The translations under genes and the position numbers were made by a program. A stretch of DNA of 8,402 bases from JAEZRQ01 sp049294415 (GTDB lineage Bacteria > Patescibacteriota > Patescibacteriia > Patescibacteriales > UBA12465): NCBI GenBank assembly GCA_049294415.1, contig JBAQCS010000061.1:1-8402 (forward strand), read 5' to 3'. Each line of letters opens with the position of its first letter. The stretch's first letter is position 1. Positions 1 through 6,495 of this stretch are shown here, piece after piece. The notes under the pieces were generated by a model that was given only the letters and a program-made list of their open reading frames with translations, had not been told where the DNA came from and did no database searches.

Positions 1-113
1 TTATTTAAAATTAAAAAAGAATCGGCCACTACTACTGTCACGACTGACAAAATAGCAATATAAATAGCTAATTCGATTAAAGTAAAGCCTGATTTTTTAA
101 ATCTCTTATTCAT
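1..113 (-). CDS. Prepilin-like protein, GspJ/PulJ type, N-terminal fragment (cut by window edge)
   Basis: The gene starts with ATG at 113-111, three bases after the TAA of the upstream gene, and stays open for 37 codons to the window edge. The translation begins MNKRFKKSGFTLIELAIYIA and continues as an unbroken hydrophobic helix. This is a textbook class III (type IV prepilin) leader: a short basic segment, a cleavage Gly at residue 9, Phe at mature position 1, Glu at mature position 5, then about 20 hydrophobic residues. Such proteins are cleaved and N-methylated by prepilin peptidase and inserted in the membrane before joining a pilus or pseudopilus. The 'IELxIYIAIL' helix resembles GspJ/PulJ-type minor pseudopilins, but the diagnostic globular domain lies outside the window, so the subtype is tentative. 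Its position after H-like and I-like genes supports J. It would be missed by a length-filtered gene search. Confidence 0.88.
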   Translation of the reverse strand, partial: MNKRFKKSGFTLIELAIYIAILSVVTVVVADSFLILN

Positions 114-116
114 AGT

Positions 117-1397
117 TTACGGACTAAAATTAACAACTACATCATCGACTTGCGGTGTCACGGTCCCCCCTGAAATACAATCATCAGCACAAATCCTAAT
201 TTTATATTTAAAATATCTTTTATTATTAAGCTCGGAAAAACAACCTAGTTCAATGGCTGTATTAGCACCCGCCTCATACCAGTCGCTAGATCCGCAAGTG
301 ACTCCTCCTATAAAATTCCAAGGACCGGTTGAATTATCAGCTGCTGCTACCTGAAAACGAACCAAACCCTGATCAAAACTAGGTCCGCCCAACTGTCCTT
401 TCCATAAAATAGAATTATAGGCTGGACCAGCTGTGTTAGCGGTTGAATCATAAACAGCTGATATTAAATCTCCAAATGGCGGATAACCAGCCCCACAACT
501 AACTGGCTTATAACGATGTGTAACAATAGCCTTAACGCTGACATTAGAAATAGTTGCTCCGCTAGGATTTAAATATAAATTATAACTATAACTACCAGCA
601 CTAGTTGGATTAATCAGATTATATTTATCTTTGAAAATAAGATTAAAATTAGTAGCTACAGTCGCATTAGCTAAAGAAAAAACTGTACTAGTACCCGAGG
701 AATCATTGGTTAAAGATAAGGTGCCCGATCCAGAATAAACACCGCTAACTAAAAAATAAACTGACTTGACTGGATTAGTTATACCGGATAAATCATCACC
801 TAAATAAATAGTAAAAGGCATCATCGTGCTAGATAAAATTCCACTATCTTGGCCAACAAAAAATTCAGTCGTTTTGATTTTCTCATTAGAAGAAGCCCCA
901 TCAACACAAGTAGTTGGTGCGAATTGATAAGTTATTTCTAACTTAGCAGCTAATCCAGAAATAGTTACGCCCGATGGAATAACATTTAAAACACGATTGT
1001 AACTACCAGCACTAGTAGGATTAATGTGCCCTGAATCATCAGAATAAATAAATTCAAAATCAGTTGGGCGGCTGACACTTGGCAAGGTAAAAGTTTTAGA
1101 AGTGGCGTTATCGGAATCAATTTTAAATTGCATAGAACCACCACCAGTATAAACACCACTAACTCTAAAAAAAACTCTCTTGGCAGCACTTGTAACCCCT
1201 GTTAAATCATTGCCGATATAATAAGTAACTGGTAAATCAACAGCAGAACTAATTTGTGCTGTTTGACTACCAGAATCAACTACAAAAACATTAGATCTAA
1301 TTTGATCGCCAGCAAAAACTACATAATAAATAGGTGACAAAATAATAATTGCCAATAGCAGCATCTTAAATGTTCGGTTGTAATTTATTTTAACCAT
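117..1397 (-). CDS. Secreted protein with two tandem beta-rich modules and a C-terminal beta domain
   Basis: This is a predicted exported protein of 426 residues. The chosen start is the ATG at 1397-1395, one base after the previous TAA. An in-frame ATG at 1433 would overlap the upstream gene by 35 bases and add 12 residues; neither has a Shine-Dalgarno. Residues 12-29 form a hydrophobic signal segment with a plausible signal peptidase I site after A29 (VFA/GDQ). Residues about 37-164 and 175-301 are two copies of one module. Both contain VSGVY and the identical nonapeptide INPTSAGSY (125-133 and 262-270), and both end in an aromatic-x-P motif followed by Cys (C164, C301). The same module closes the 1465-residue protein encoded just upstream. 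Residues about 302-426 are a different beta-rich domain (WKGQLGG, VRFQVAAA, PWNFIGG, RYFKYKI, final VNFSP) with four Cys at 368, 386, 403 and 407. I recall similar domains in surface and pilin-like proteins of Patescibacteria, but cannot name a family. No C-terminal anchor is seen. A role as fibre or surface partner of the giant protein is inference. Confidence 0.85.
   Translation of the reverse strand: MVKINYNRTFKMLLLAIIILSPIYYVVFAGDQIRSNVFVVDSGSQTAQISSAVDLPVTYYIGNDLTGVTSAAKRVFFRVSGVYTGGGSMQFKIDSDNATSKTFTLPSVSRPTDFEFIYSDDSGHINPTSAGSYNRVLNVIPSGVTISGLAAKLEITYQFAPTTCVDGASSNEKIKTTEFFVGQDSGILSSTMMPFTIYLGDDLSGITNPVKSVYFLVSGVYSGSGTLSLTNDSSGTSTVFSLANATVATNFNLIFKDKYNLINPTSAGSYSYNLYLNPSGATISNVSVKAIVTHRYKPVSCGAGYPPFGDLISAVYDSTANTAGPAYNSILWKGQLGGPSFDQGLVRFQVAAADNSTGPWNFIGGVTCGSSDWYEAGANTAIELGCFSELNNKRYFKYKIRICADDCISGGTVTPQVDDVVVNFSP
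495..1289 (-). repeat. Tandem pair of about 130-residue modules inside the 426-residue protein
   Basis: The two coding repeats occupy about 906-1289 (first in the protein) and 495-875 (second), with a period of about 137 codons. Matching landmarks are VFFRVSGVY versus VYFLVSGVY, INPTSAGSY in both, a following NVIPSGVTISG versus LNPSGATISN stretch, and a closing FAPTTC versus YKPVSC. The INPTSAGSY part is also close at DNA level (around 1005 and 595), but the remainder has diverged, so this is an older duplication than the one in the giant gene. Confidence 0.8.
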
Positions 1398-1398
1398 T

Positions 1399-2082
1399 TT
1401 ATTGAACCCACATTGAAGTAGTTTTTTCACCATTAGCTAAACCGTAAGCCCAAGACTGATTAGCGCCACTATAATAAAAACTGATCGCCGAAATAGTATC
1501 TTGGCTAAATTGTGGTAAGTTTAAAGTAGCAATTGCTTCATAAGAATCATACCAATTAAGTGGTAAGTCAAAACCACTTGAATCAGATAATATTTCTTTA
1601 GCACTAATTATCTGATTCTCTACCATAATTATTTCATAACCTTTTTGCCTATCAGCTGAACCATAAACTAATTGCCAAGAACTAGACTTACCATCTAAGC
1701 CTAAGGCACCGTTAGATTTAATAAATACTAGCTTAGCGTCACTAGACCATTTAACAGCCTCTGTAATGCCTAAATTGTGAGCCTCTTTAAGAGTTAATTT
1801 AGCTTTAGTAATAATTACCGTGTCAGCTTCGGATTGAGGCTGTAATTTAATATTATATTCTCCACGAGGAACTACTTCCCCTTCATTACTAGTAACCTCA
1901 GTAGTATTAGGGATTTTGATATTATCATTAATTACCACCCCCTTAAAGGTCTTGGTATTAAAAGTTGGCAAGCTGCTGGTATTTTTTTTGAAAGCTAAAA
2001 CTATAAAAATAATAACTATTATAATAATTAAAATAGTAGCGATAATTAAAATATTTTTTTTATCTTTAAAATAATTTTTCAT
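1399..2082 (-). CDS. Membrane-anchored hypothetical protein, possibly PepSY-like
   Basis: This 227-residue protein is not recognised with certainty. The start is the ATG at 2082-2080, four bases after the TAA of the giant gene. An alternative TTG five codons upstream (2097) overlaps that gene and was not preferred. A short basic N-terminus (residues 1-10) is followed by a very hydrophobic helix at 11-31, made almost wholly of Ile, Leu and Val, then FKKN, which predicts a single-pass anchor with the rest outside the membrane. Residues 35-95 look like an extended linker. Residues about 97-227 form a compact alpha/beta region with conserved-looking Trp/Asp landmarks: KWSSDAKLVFI (111-121), DGKSSSWQLVYGS (130-142), NWYDSYEA (176-183) and SWAYGL (210-215). 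This pattern recalls PepSY-like domains, which are usually extracytoplasmic and in some cases inhibit or chaperone a partner. That link is a resemblance only. There are no Cys residues, unlike its neighbours. Its position between the two secreted modular proteins suggests an accessory role in their export or surface assembly. Confidence 0.8.
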   Translation of the reverse strand: MKNYFKDKKNILIIATILIIIIVIIFIVLAFKKNTSSLPTFNTKTFKGVVINDNIKIPNTTEVTSNEGEVVPRGEYNIKLQPQSEADTVIITKAKLTLKEAHNLGITEAVKWSSDAKLVFIKSNGALGLDGKSSSWQLVYGSADRQKGYEIIMVENQIISAKEILSDSSGFDLPLNWYDSYEAIATLNLPQFSQDTISAISFYYSGANQSWAYGLANGEKTTSMWVQ

Positions 2083-2086
2083 AATC

Positions 2087-5000
2087 TTAAGGGGCAAAAG
2101 AATAAGTAAAGACTAATTCAGCTGAAGTAATATTAGTATCTAAACTAGGCTGAATATTAAAAATGTTACCAATTGGATCGAAATTTAAATTAGCACCGCT
2201 AACAGGATAAAGAACTTTAAAAGAGTTGCTATTAGAGGCAATACTATAAGTTGAAGTGGCTTGATTGTTAACTGAAATAGCTACGTCATTGGTTCCGGAA
2301 TTAGGAGAAAAACCAGTTAACTCAATAAAAGCATTTTTCACTGAAACAGAATTTTCTGGCACATAAATTGAAAAATCTGAACTAGTGGCCGTGCCGCCAA
2401 TAATAGTTCCGGCTACGCCACCAACATAAAATTTAGTTGTTTTAGCTGGTTGAGTGACATTGCCGGTCATAAAAGAACAATAAGGAGAGTTAGTTGGTCG
2501 CAGCGTTGTGTTACCAGCTGCATCAACTGATTTAACTTGAAAATAATAAGTGGTATTAGAATCTAAATTATTAAGTGAAAAATTATGACTGAAGGCTGAA
2601 GAAGCTGGCGTACTTGGATAAATAACAGAGGATGATAAATTAGAATTCTTACTATATTCTATTTGACCAGTAGCCGATTCATTAAGCGACCAAGAAATAT
2701 TAGCGCTATTAGTTAAAAGTGAGCTAACAGCATCAGCACAAGCATTGGTTCCAGAAAAAGTTATAACAGGTCCTGTCTTGTCCACTTGAAAATCAGTCGC
2801 ATTTTCGCCGTTACCGCCATATGAAACCCAACTGCTATAATAATTAGAGCTACTATAAAAATGACGAGTTCTGGCTTGCCAATGATAAACACCATCAGTT
2901 GGTGCGGCTGTAATAGCACAAGCATTGGCGGCTACGCTACAATCAATTGGACCAGGGCCAGCTTTACCAGCACTTTCAAGAGCTGTAGCACAAGCGCCAG
3001 TTCCTGTACAAGCAAAAGGTGTGCCAATGGGCTGATATTCGACTTGCTGATATAAAGTACCGCCCGCAAAATCAGCCGACATAGTTGAAGTAAAATAAAT
3101 ATTCGTTGAACTTGATAAAGCTCCGGTGGTTAAGGCTGAAGTTAAAGCAGCGTCTTTAAATTGATTAAGAGCTGTTGGAACATTCGGTGCTGGAGTTAAA
3201 ACACTAAAAGCTGAACTATTATTAGATTGATAAGCATTCGACATTAAATAAACTACACCATCTAAAGCGCTGGTTGGGACGGCTGTGACAATAGCAGTGC
3301 TGCTCCAACTAGTAAAGACTGTAGTATTAATAGCTGAAGTAAAAGTTACTCGGTTACTAGCGTCAAAGGCACTAGGACAAACGGCATTATTTTGACATAA
3401 GTGATTACCATTAACTGTAATGGCGGCACCAACAACTCCTGAAGTTGGATTTAAACTAGTAAGACGGGGTAAAATCCTAAAACCAGTGGTGGTATAAGTA
3501 TGGCTTTTGTTAGAAGTGCCACTGCCTTGCTGCATAATCACGCTACCAGTATAAATATTATCAGCGATCACAGCTGGTACCTGTACGGCAATAGCGGTAT
3601 TAGACCAACTATTAGTTGCGGCTGATCCCGTTGGAGATGAACAAGTAGTACTATCGCAACCTAAAATTCTTACCCAGCCACCAGTAGCAGCTGTACCGAA
3701 ACGAGTACCGTTTAAAGTAATAATTCCATCACTATCGCTAGCGCTATATTCGCGAGCGGCATTAGCAGTAGCGGTTGGCACCGTAATTGAAGTTACTTGT
3801 GGAAATAAATAAAAATTAAGACCAGAGCTAACTACTGAATTTACAGTAATAGTTAAAGCACTAGCTCCGCCAAAAACAGTTCCCCAATTAGCATCAGTGT
3901 CCCCTGTTACCGCTGAATCAGTTAAAAAAGTAATCGAAGTTGATGTCCAGGCTGTAACATTAGCATCGGCAATTTGATGTGTACCAACTTTAATATTATT
4001 AGCAGCAGTAGAACGATTACCAGCGGTTACCGTACCAAATCCAGAACCAGTAATAGTAATTGATTGTCTAAAACCAGACCCATCACCAATACGAGCTCCA
4101 CAATTAGTACAAGCTCCGGAATAATTAAGACTGGTTTCAGTTGTGTTAGTATAACTAGATAAAACAATCGGTTCAACCGGCGTAAAAGTTCCAATTAAAA
4201 CACCGATATTATAATTTCCATTAGTATCTTTGGTAAAAACTTTATAGGTGTAAGCTTGTCCATTAGTTAAAGCGGCTGTAGTACAATCGGCACTTCCTCC
4301 GGTACCATCAATTTTAGATAATACAGCTGAAGCTGCCGAAGAAACTACACAAGCCATAGTGGCTGCACCGTTAGTATTACCTTTAACAGCTAAAGAACCT
4401 TCTACTGGAACCTCCGCTCCAGCTGAACCACTAGCCCAACGATAAATTACCGAACCGGCTGTAGTATTAAAATCAGCGGAATTAGACGCGGTCCAATTTA
4501 AAGTATTAGCCGCGTTACCAGCCGAACCACTAACAGCCGTAGCATTATTAGGAGATAAATTATCAATAGTTAAAGTTGAACTGCCAGAATCAGTTCCGGC
4601 ATGAGTGGAATTAGTTCCCGTCCAACCAGTTACAGTAGCTGTTACAGCATAAGAACCACCAGGAGGAACTGGCATGGAAGCGTGCGGATCAGCCGTAATT
4701 TTTATTTTAAATTGAGTATTAGTTATGGTGACTGGAATTGTACAACTAGAAAGCGAAGCGGTATCGCCTGACGGTGCGACGCTACAATAAGTAACCGTAT
4801 CTCCATCATTAGTAATGGCTACAGTTTGAACATACTGCCCCATGCCGGCCGCTAAGCTAACTGAAGCTGCCGTTATCGTATCGATTCCCGAATTAGTTGA
4901 TAAACCAAAAGCGTTAACTAAACCAGAAGCCCCCGGAGCGATAGTTGAATCTCCTGGCTCAGCTGTTACAAAATTAGAAATTGTAGTCACTGCCGCCGCC

Positions 5001-6484
5001 GCTGTCTGTAAGGTTACAGTTCTAGAAGTTGCAAATGAAGACATCGGATTAGTATTGGCGGTACTATGAATAACAAAATTTGGTCCACCATATAAAATAT
5101 TTTCAGTGTAACCAGTTACTGCTTGCACCCAAACTTCCACCGCAATTTGATCGCCATCTTGTAGTGTGGCGGCCGCACCAGCACCTGTCACACAGGTACG
5201 TCCACTACCTGTTGTTGCATATTCAGTGGCCGTCACACAATTAGCGGCCGTACCATCAATTAAGGTTGAGACTAATCCCATTCCCTGTCGCCAAACATAA
5301 ACATTAACACGCGTATAAGCATTAGCTCCCACGTTACTTTCCGTGGCAGCTAAATCTAATTTAAAAGTCATGCCAGAAGCAATTGACTGAGCAGCTAACT
5401 TAGGTGATAAAAAAGTGCGATACCAAGTATTACCAGTACCTATAACTCCACCAACTGTTGTAGCCGCCGTACCAGGTGTGTCAGTCATAGCCAAAGCTGT
5501 AGTTTTCAGGGTTGGAACCGCGGGGGTAATATCTGTCTGTCCAGCATATTCAGCAGTTGGACCAGCCGTTCCATGAGCTGTAGCCGCATTAGTATTACTT
5601 AAAAACCACCTCGTTCCCTTATCAGTAGCTGTTTGTAAAATAACCGCTCTGGAAGTAGAAAAAGATGACATCGGAGTGGTATTAGCACCACTATGAATAA
5701 CATGGGTAGGTCCACCATATAAAATATTTTCAGTGTAACCAGTAACTGCCTGTACCCAAACTTCCACTGCAATTTGATCGCCAGCCTGCAAGGTGACATT
5801 AGAGCCTGTAGCTGAAGTAACGCAAACGCGACCACTACCAGTTGTTCCATATTCTGTCGCCGTCACACAGTTAGCCGCAGTACCATCAATTAAAGTGGCC
5901 ACTAATCCGGTTCCCTGCCGCCAAACATAAACATGAGTACGTGTATAAGCATTAGCCGAGGCACTACTTTCAGTAGCCGCTAATTCTAATCTAAAAGTCA
6001 TGCCAGAATTAATAGTTTGAGCGGCTAATTGAGGAGATACGAAAGTGCGATACCAAGTATTACCAGTACCTATAACTCCACCAACTGTAACAGCAGCCGT
6101 GCCAGGAGTCTCTAACAAAGCTTTAGCCGTAGTTTTAAGGGTTGGCACAGCTGGGGTAATATCCGTCTGCCCAGCATATTCCGCAGTTGGCCCAGCCGTA
6201 CCATAAGCAGTTGAGGCATTGGTATTGGAAAGATACCAAGTTGTACCATTAGCTGTTGTTGCCGCACTAGCCTCTCCTATCTCCATTCTTTTAGCTAGTT
6301 CAAATAACTGTAAATTATCAACCACATTACCATCAGACTGAACATTCCAAAATTTATCTACAATATTTTGAGTCTCTTGATAAGTTAATAAAGCTTTAGA
6401 AATTACTTGAAATGGAAGATTAGAAAAAGACACCAAAAAAAGCATGGTGATAATTAATATTTTTTTAAATAATCCTATTTTCAT
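2087..6484 (-). CDS. Giant secreted multidomain surface protein (duplicated N-terminal domain, TIG-like and FN3-like domains)
   Basis: The protein has 1465 residues from the ATG at 6484-6482, 11 bases after the upstream TAA. Residues 1-30 form a type I signal peptide (KK then ILIITMLFLVSF). Residues 31-79 are a short, probably helical stretch. Residues 80-286 and 290-495 are two nearly identical copies of an unnamed, Thr/Ala/Gly-rich, probably beta-sandwich domain (WYLSNTNA, NTWYRTF, VYVWRQG, GDQIAVEVWVQAVTGYT). Residues about 498-640 form a further beta domain and 643-770 an FN3-like segment. Residues about 772-893, 895-1004 and 1007-1096 look like IPT/TIG domains (ITITGSGFG, ITLNGTRFG, LNPTSGVVGAAITVNGNHL). 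Residues about 1098-1236 and 1237-1340 look FN3-like (NLDSNTTYYFQVKSVDAAGN). Residues 1348-1465 match the repeated module of the gene downstream and end TYSFAP. Twenty Cys occur as ten close sequential pairs, suggesting disulfides inside domains. There are very few Lys or Arg, and no LPXTG, PEP-CTERM or C-terminal membrane helix is seen. An adhesin or fibre-associated role is inferred from TIG/FN3 architecture and pilin neighbours; a pilus tip component or an S-layer-like protein are alternatives. Confidence 0.9.
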   Translation of the reverse strand: MKIGLFKKILIITMLFLVSFSNLPFQVISKALLTYQETQNIVDKFWNVQSDGNVVDNLQLFELAKRMEIGEASAATTANGTTWYLSNTNASTAYGTAGPTAEYAGQTDITPAVPTLKTTAKALLETPGTAAVTVGGVIGTGNTWYRTFVSPQLAAQTINSGMTFRLELAATESSASANAYTRTHVYVWRQGTGLVATLIDGTAANCVTATEYGTTGSGRVCVTSATGSNVTLQAGDQIAVEVWVQAVTGYTENILYGGPTHVIHSGANTTPMSSFSTSRAVILQTATDKGTRWFLSNTNAATAHGTAGPTAEYAGQTDITPAVPTLKTTALAMTDTPGTAATTVGGVIGTGNTWYRTFLSPKLAAQSIASGMTFKLDLAATESNVGANAYTRVNVYVWRQGMGLVSTLIDGTAANCVTATEYATTGSGRTCVTGAGAAATLQDGDQIAVEVWVQAVTGYTENILYGGPNFVIHSTANTNPMSSFATSRTVTLQTAAAAVTTISNFVTAEPGDSTIAPGASGLVNAFGLSTNSGIDTITAASVSLAAGMGQYVQTVAITNDGDTVTYCSVAPSGDTASLSSCTIPVTITNTQFKIKITADPHASMPVPPGGSYAVTATVTGWTGTNSTHAGTDSGSSTLTIDNLSPNNATAVSGSAGNAANTLNWTASNSADFNTTAGSVIYRWASGSAGAEVPVEGSLAVKGNTNGAATMACVVSSAASAVLSKIDGTGGSADCTTAALTNGQAYTYKVFTKDTNGNYNIGVLIGTFTPVEPIVLSSYTNTTETSLNYSGACTNCGARIGDGSGFRQSITITGSGFGTVTAGNRSTAANNIKVGTHQIADANVTAWTSTSITFLTDSAVTGDTDANWGTVFGGASALTITVNSVVSSGLNFYLFPQVTSITVPTATANAAREYSASDSDGIITLNGTRFGTAATGGWVRILGCDSTTCSSPTGSAATNSWSNTAIAVQVPAVIADNIYTGSVIMQQGSGTSNKSHTYTTTGFRILPRLTSLNPTSGVVGAAITVNGNHLCQNNAVCPSAFDASNRVTFTSAINTTVFTSWSSTAIVTAVPTSALDGVVYLMSNAYQSNNSSAFSVLTPAPNVPTALNQFKDAALTSALTTGALSSSTNIYFTSTMSADFAGGTLYQQVEYQPIGTPFACTGTGACATALESAGKAGPGPIDCSVAANACAITAAPTDGVYHWQARTRHFYSSSNYYSSWVSYGGNGENATDFQVDKTGPVITFSGTNACADAVSSLLTNSANISWSLNESATGQIEYSKNSNLSSSVIYPSTPASSAFSHNFSLNNLDSNTTYYFQVKSVDAAGNTTLRPTNSPYCSFMTGNVTQPAKTTKFYVGGVAGTIIGGTATSSDFSIYVPENSVSVKNAFIELTGFSPNSGTNDVAISVNNQATSTYSIASNSNSFKVLYPVSGANLNFDPIGNIFNIQPSLDTNITSAELVFTYSFAP
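2090..2443 (-). repeat. C-terminal module of the giant protein, related to the repeats of the downstream gene
   Basis: Residues 1348-1465 of the 1465-residue protein begin KTTKFYVGG and end AELVFTYSFAP. They align in order with the second module of the downstream 426-residue protein, which begins KTTEFFVGQ and ends VKAIVTHRYKP, and with its first module, which ends AKLEITYQFAP. A central 'VKNAFIELTGF' stretch corresponds to 'VKSVYFLVSGVY'. This is a third, more diverged, copy of one domain in the operon. Unlike the other two copies it has no Cys after the closing F-x-P and sits at the very end of its protein. Confidence 0.65.
5000..5617 (-). repeat. Second copy of the about 206-residue N-terminal domain
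   Basis: This is the coding tandem repeat, residues 290-495 of the giant protein. It is offset from the first copy by 630 bases, falling to 627 after a one-codon deletion near the second Cys. It contains C416 and C431. By hand alignment about 168 of 206 residues match the first copy. DNA matches include an identical 47-base run (5412-5458 against 6042-6088) and an identical 35-base run (5082-5116 against 5709-5743). Confidence 0.9.
5627..6247 (-). repeat. First copy of the about 206-residue N-terminal domain
   Basis: Residues 80-286 of the giant protein, directly after the short N-terminal helical stretch, form the first copy. It contains C206 and C221 and is followed by a three-residue linker (TDK) before the second copy. 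The main differences from copy two are clustered at residues 121-125 and in the loop after the second Cys (224-230). Most other blocks are identical or nearly so. Confidence 0.9.
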
Positions 6485-6495
6485 AATTCTAAAAA

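Noticed and set aside
986..1189. Minus-strand frame of 67 codons inside the 426-residue protein gene
   Set aside because: Hydrophobic composition comes from a shifted reading of Ser/Thr/Asn codons; it is nested in a convincing gene.
1398..1433. Upstream ATG start for the 426-residue secreted protein
   Set aside because: It would overlap the previous gene by 35 bases and lengthen the signal peptide n-region. The ATG at 1397 follows the stop after one base like the other junctions, although the longer form cannot be excluded.
1982..2061. Two runs of eight A (coding sense) near the start of the membrane-anchored gene, possible slippage or phase variation
   Set aside because: They are AAA AAA AAT codons for Lys-Lys-Asn in an AT-rich gene. 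Runs of this length are expected, and the frame is intact.
2083..2097. Upstream TTG start for the membrane-anchored protein
   Set aside because: It overlaps the stop region of the giant gene. The ATG at 2082 gives a normal basic N-terminus before the membrane helix and fits the short-gap pattern of the operon.
2861..3055. Open frame of 64 codons on the plus strand
   Set aside because: It lies wholly inside the well-supported giant gene, has no family resemblance or ribosome site, and its Ser/Thr/Cys-rich content is the antisense of Ala/Gly/Thr codons.
4842..5069. Open frame of 75 codons on the plus strand
   Set aside because: It is the antisense of Ala/Val/Thr-rich domain codons in the giant gene, and low-complexity composition explains the lack of stops.
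5599..5850. Minus-strand frame of 83 codons inside the first domain copy
   Set aside because: It is a shifted frame of the duplicated domain and has no independent start signal or motif.
5000..6247. Insertion sequence or CRISPR explanation for the direct repeats
   Set aside because: The repeats are in frame, about 630 bases long, continuous with the protein and without terminal inverted repeats, transposase or spacers.
2087..6484. Horizontal transfer of the giant gene because parts look richer in GC than its neighbours
   Set aside because: The shift follows from Ala, Gly, Thr and Pro codons in low-complexity beta domains, and I could not separate this from true compositional difference by eye.
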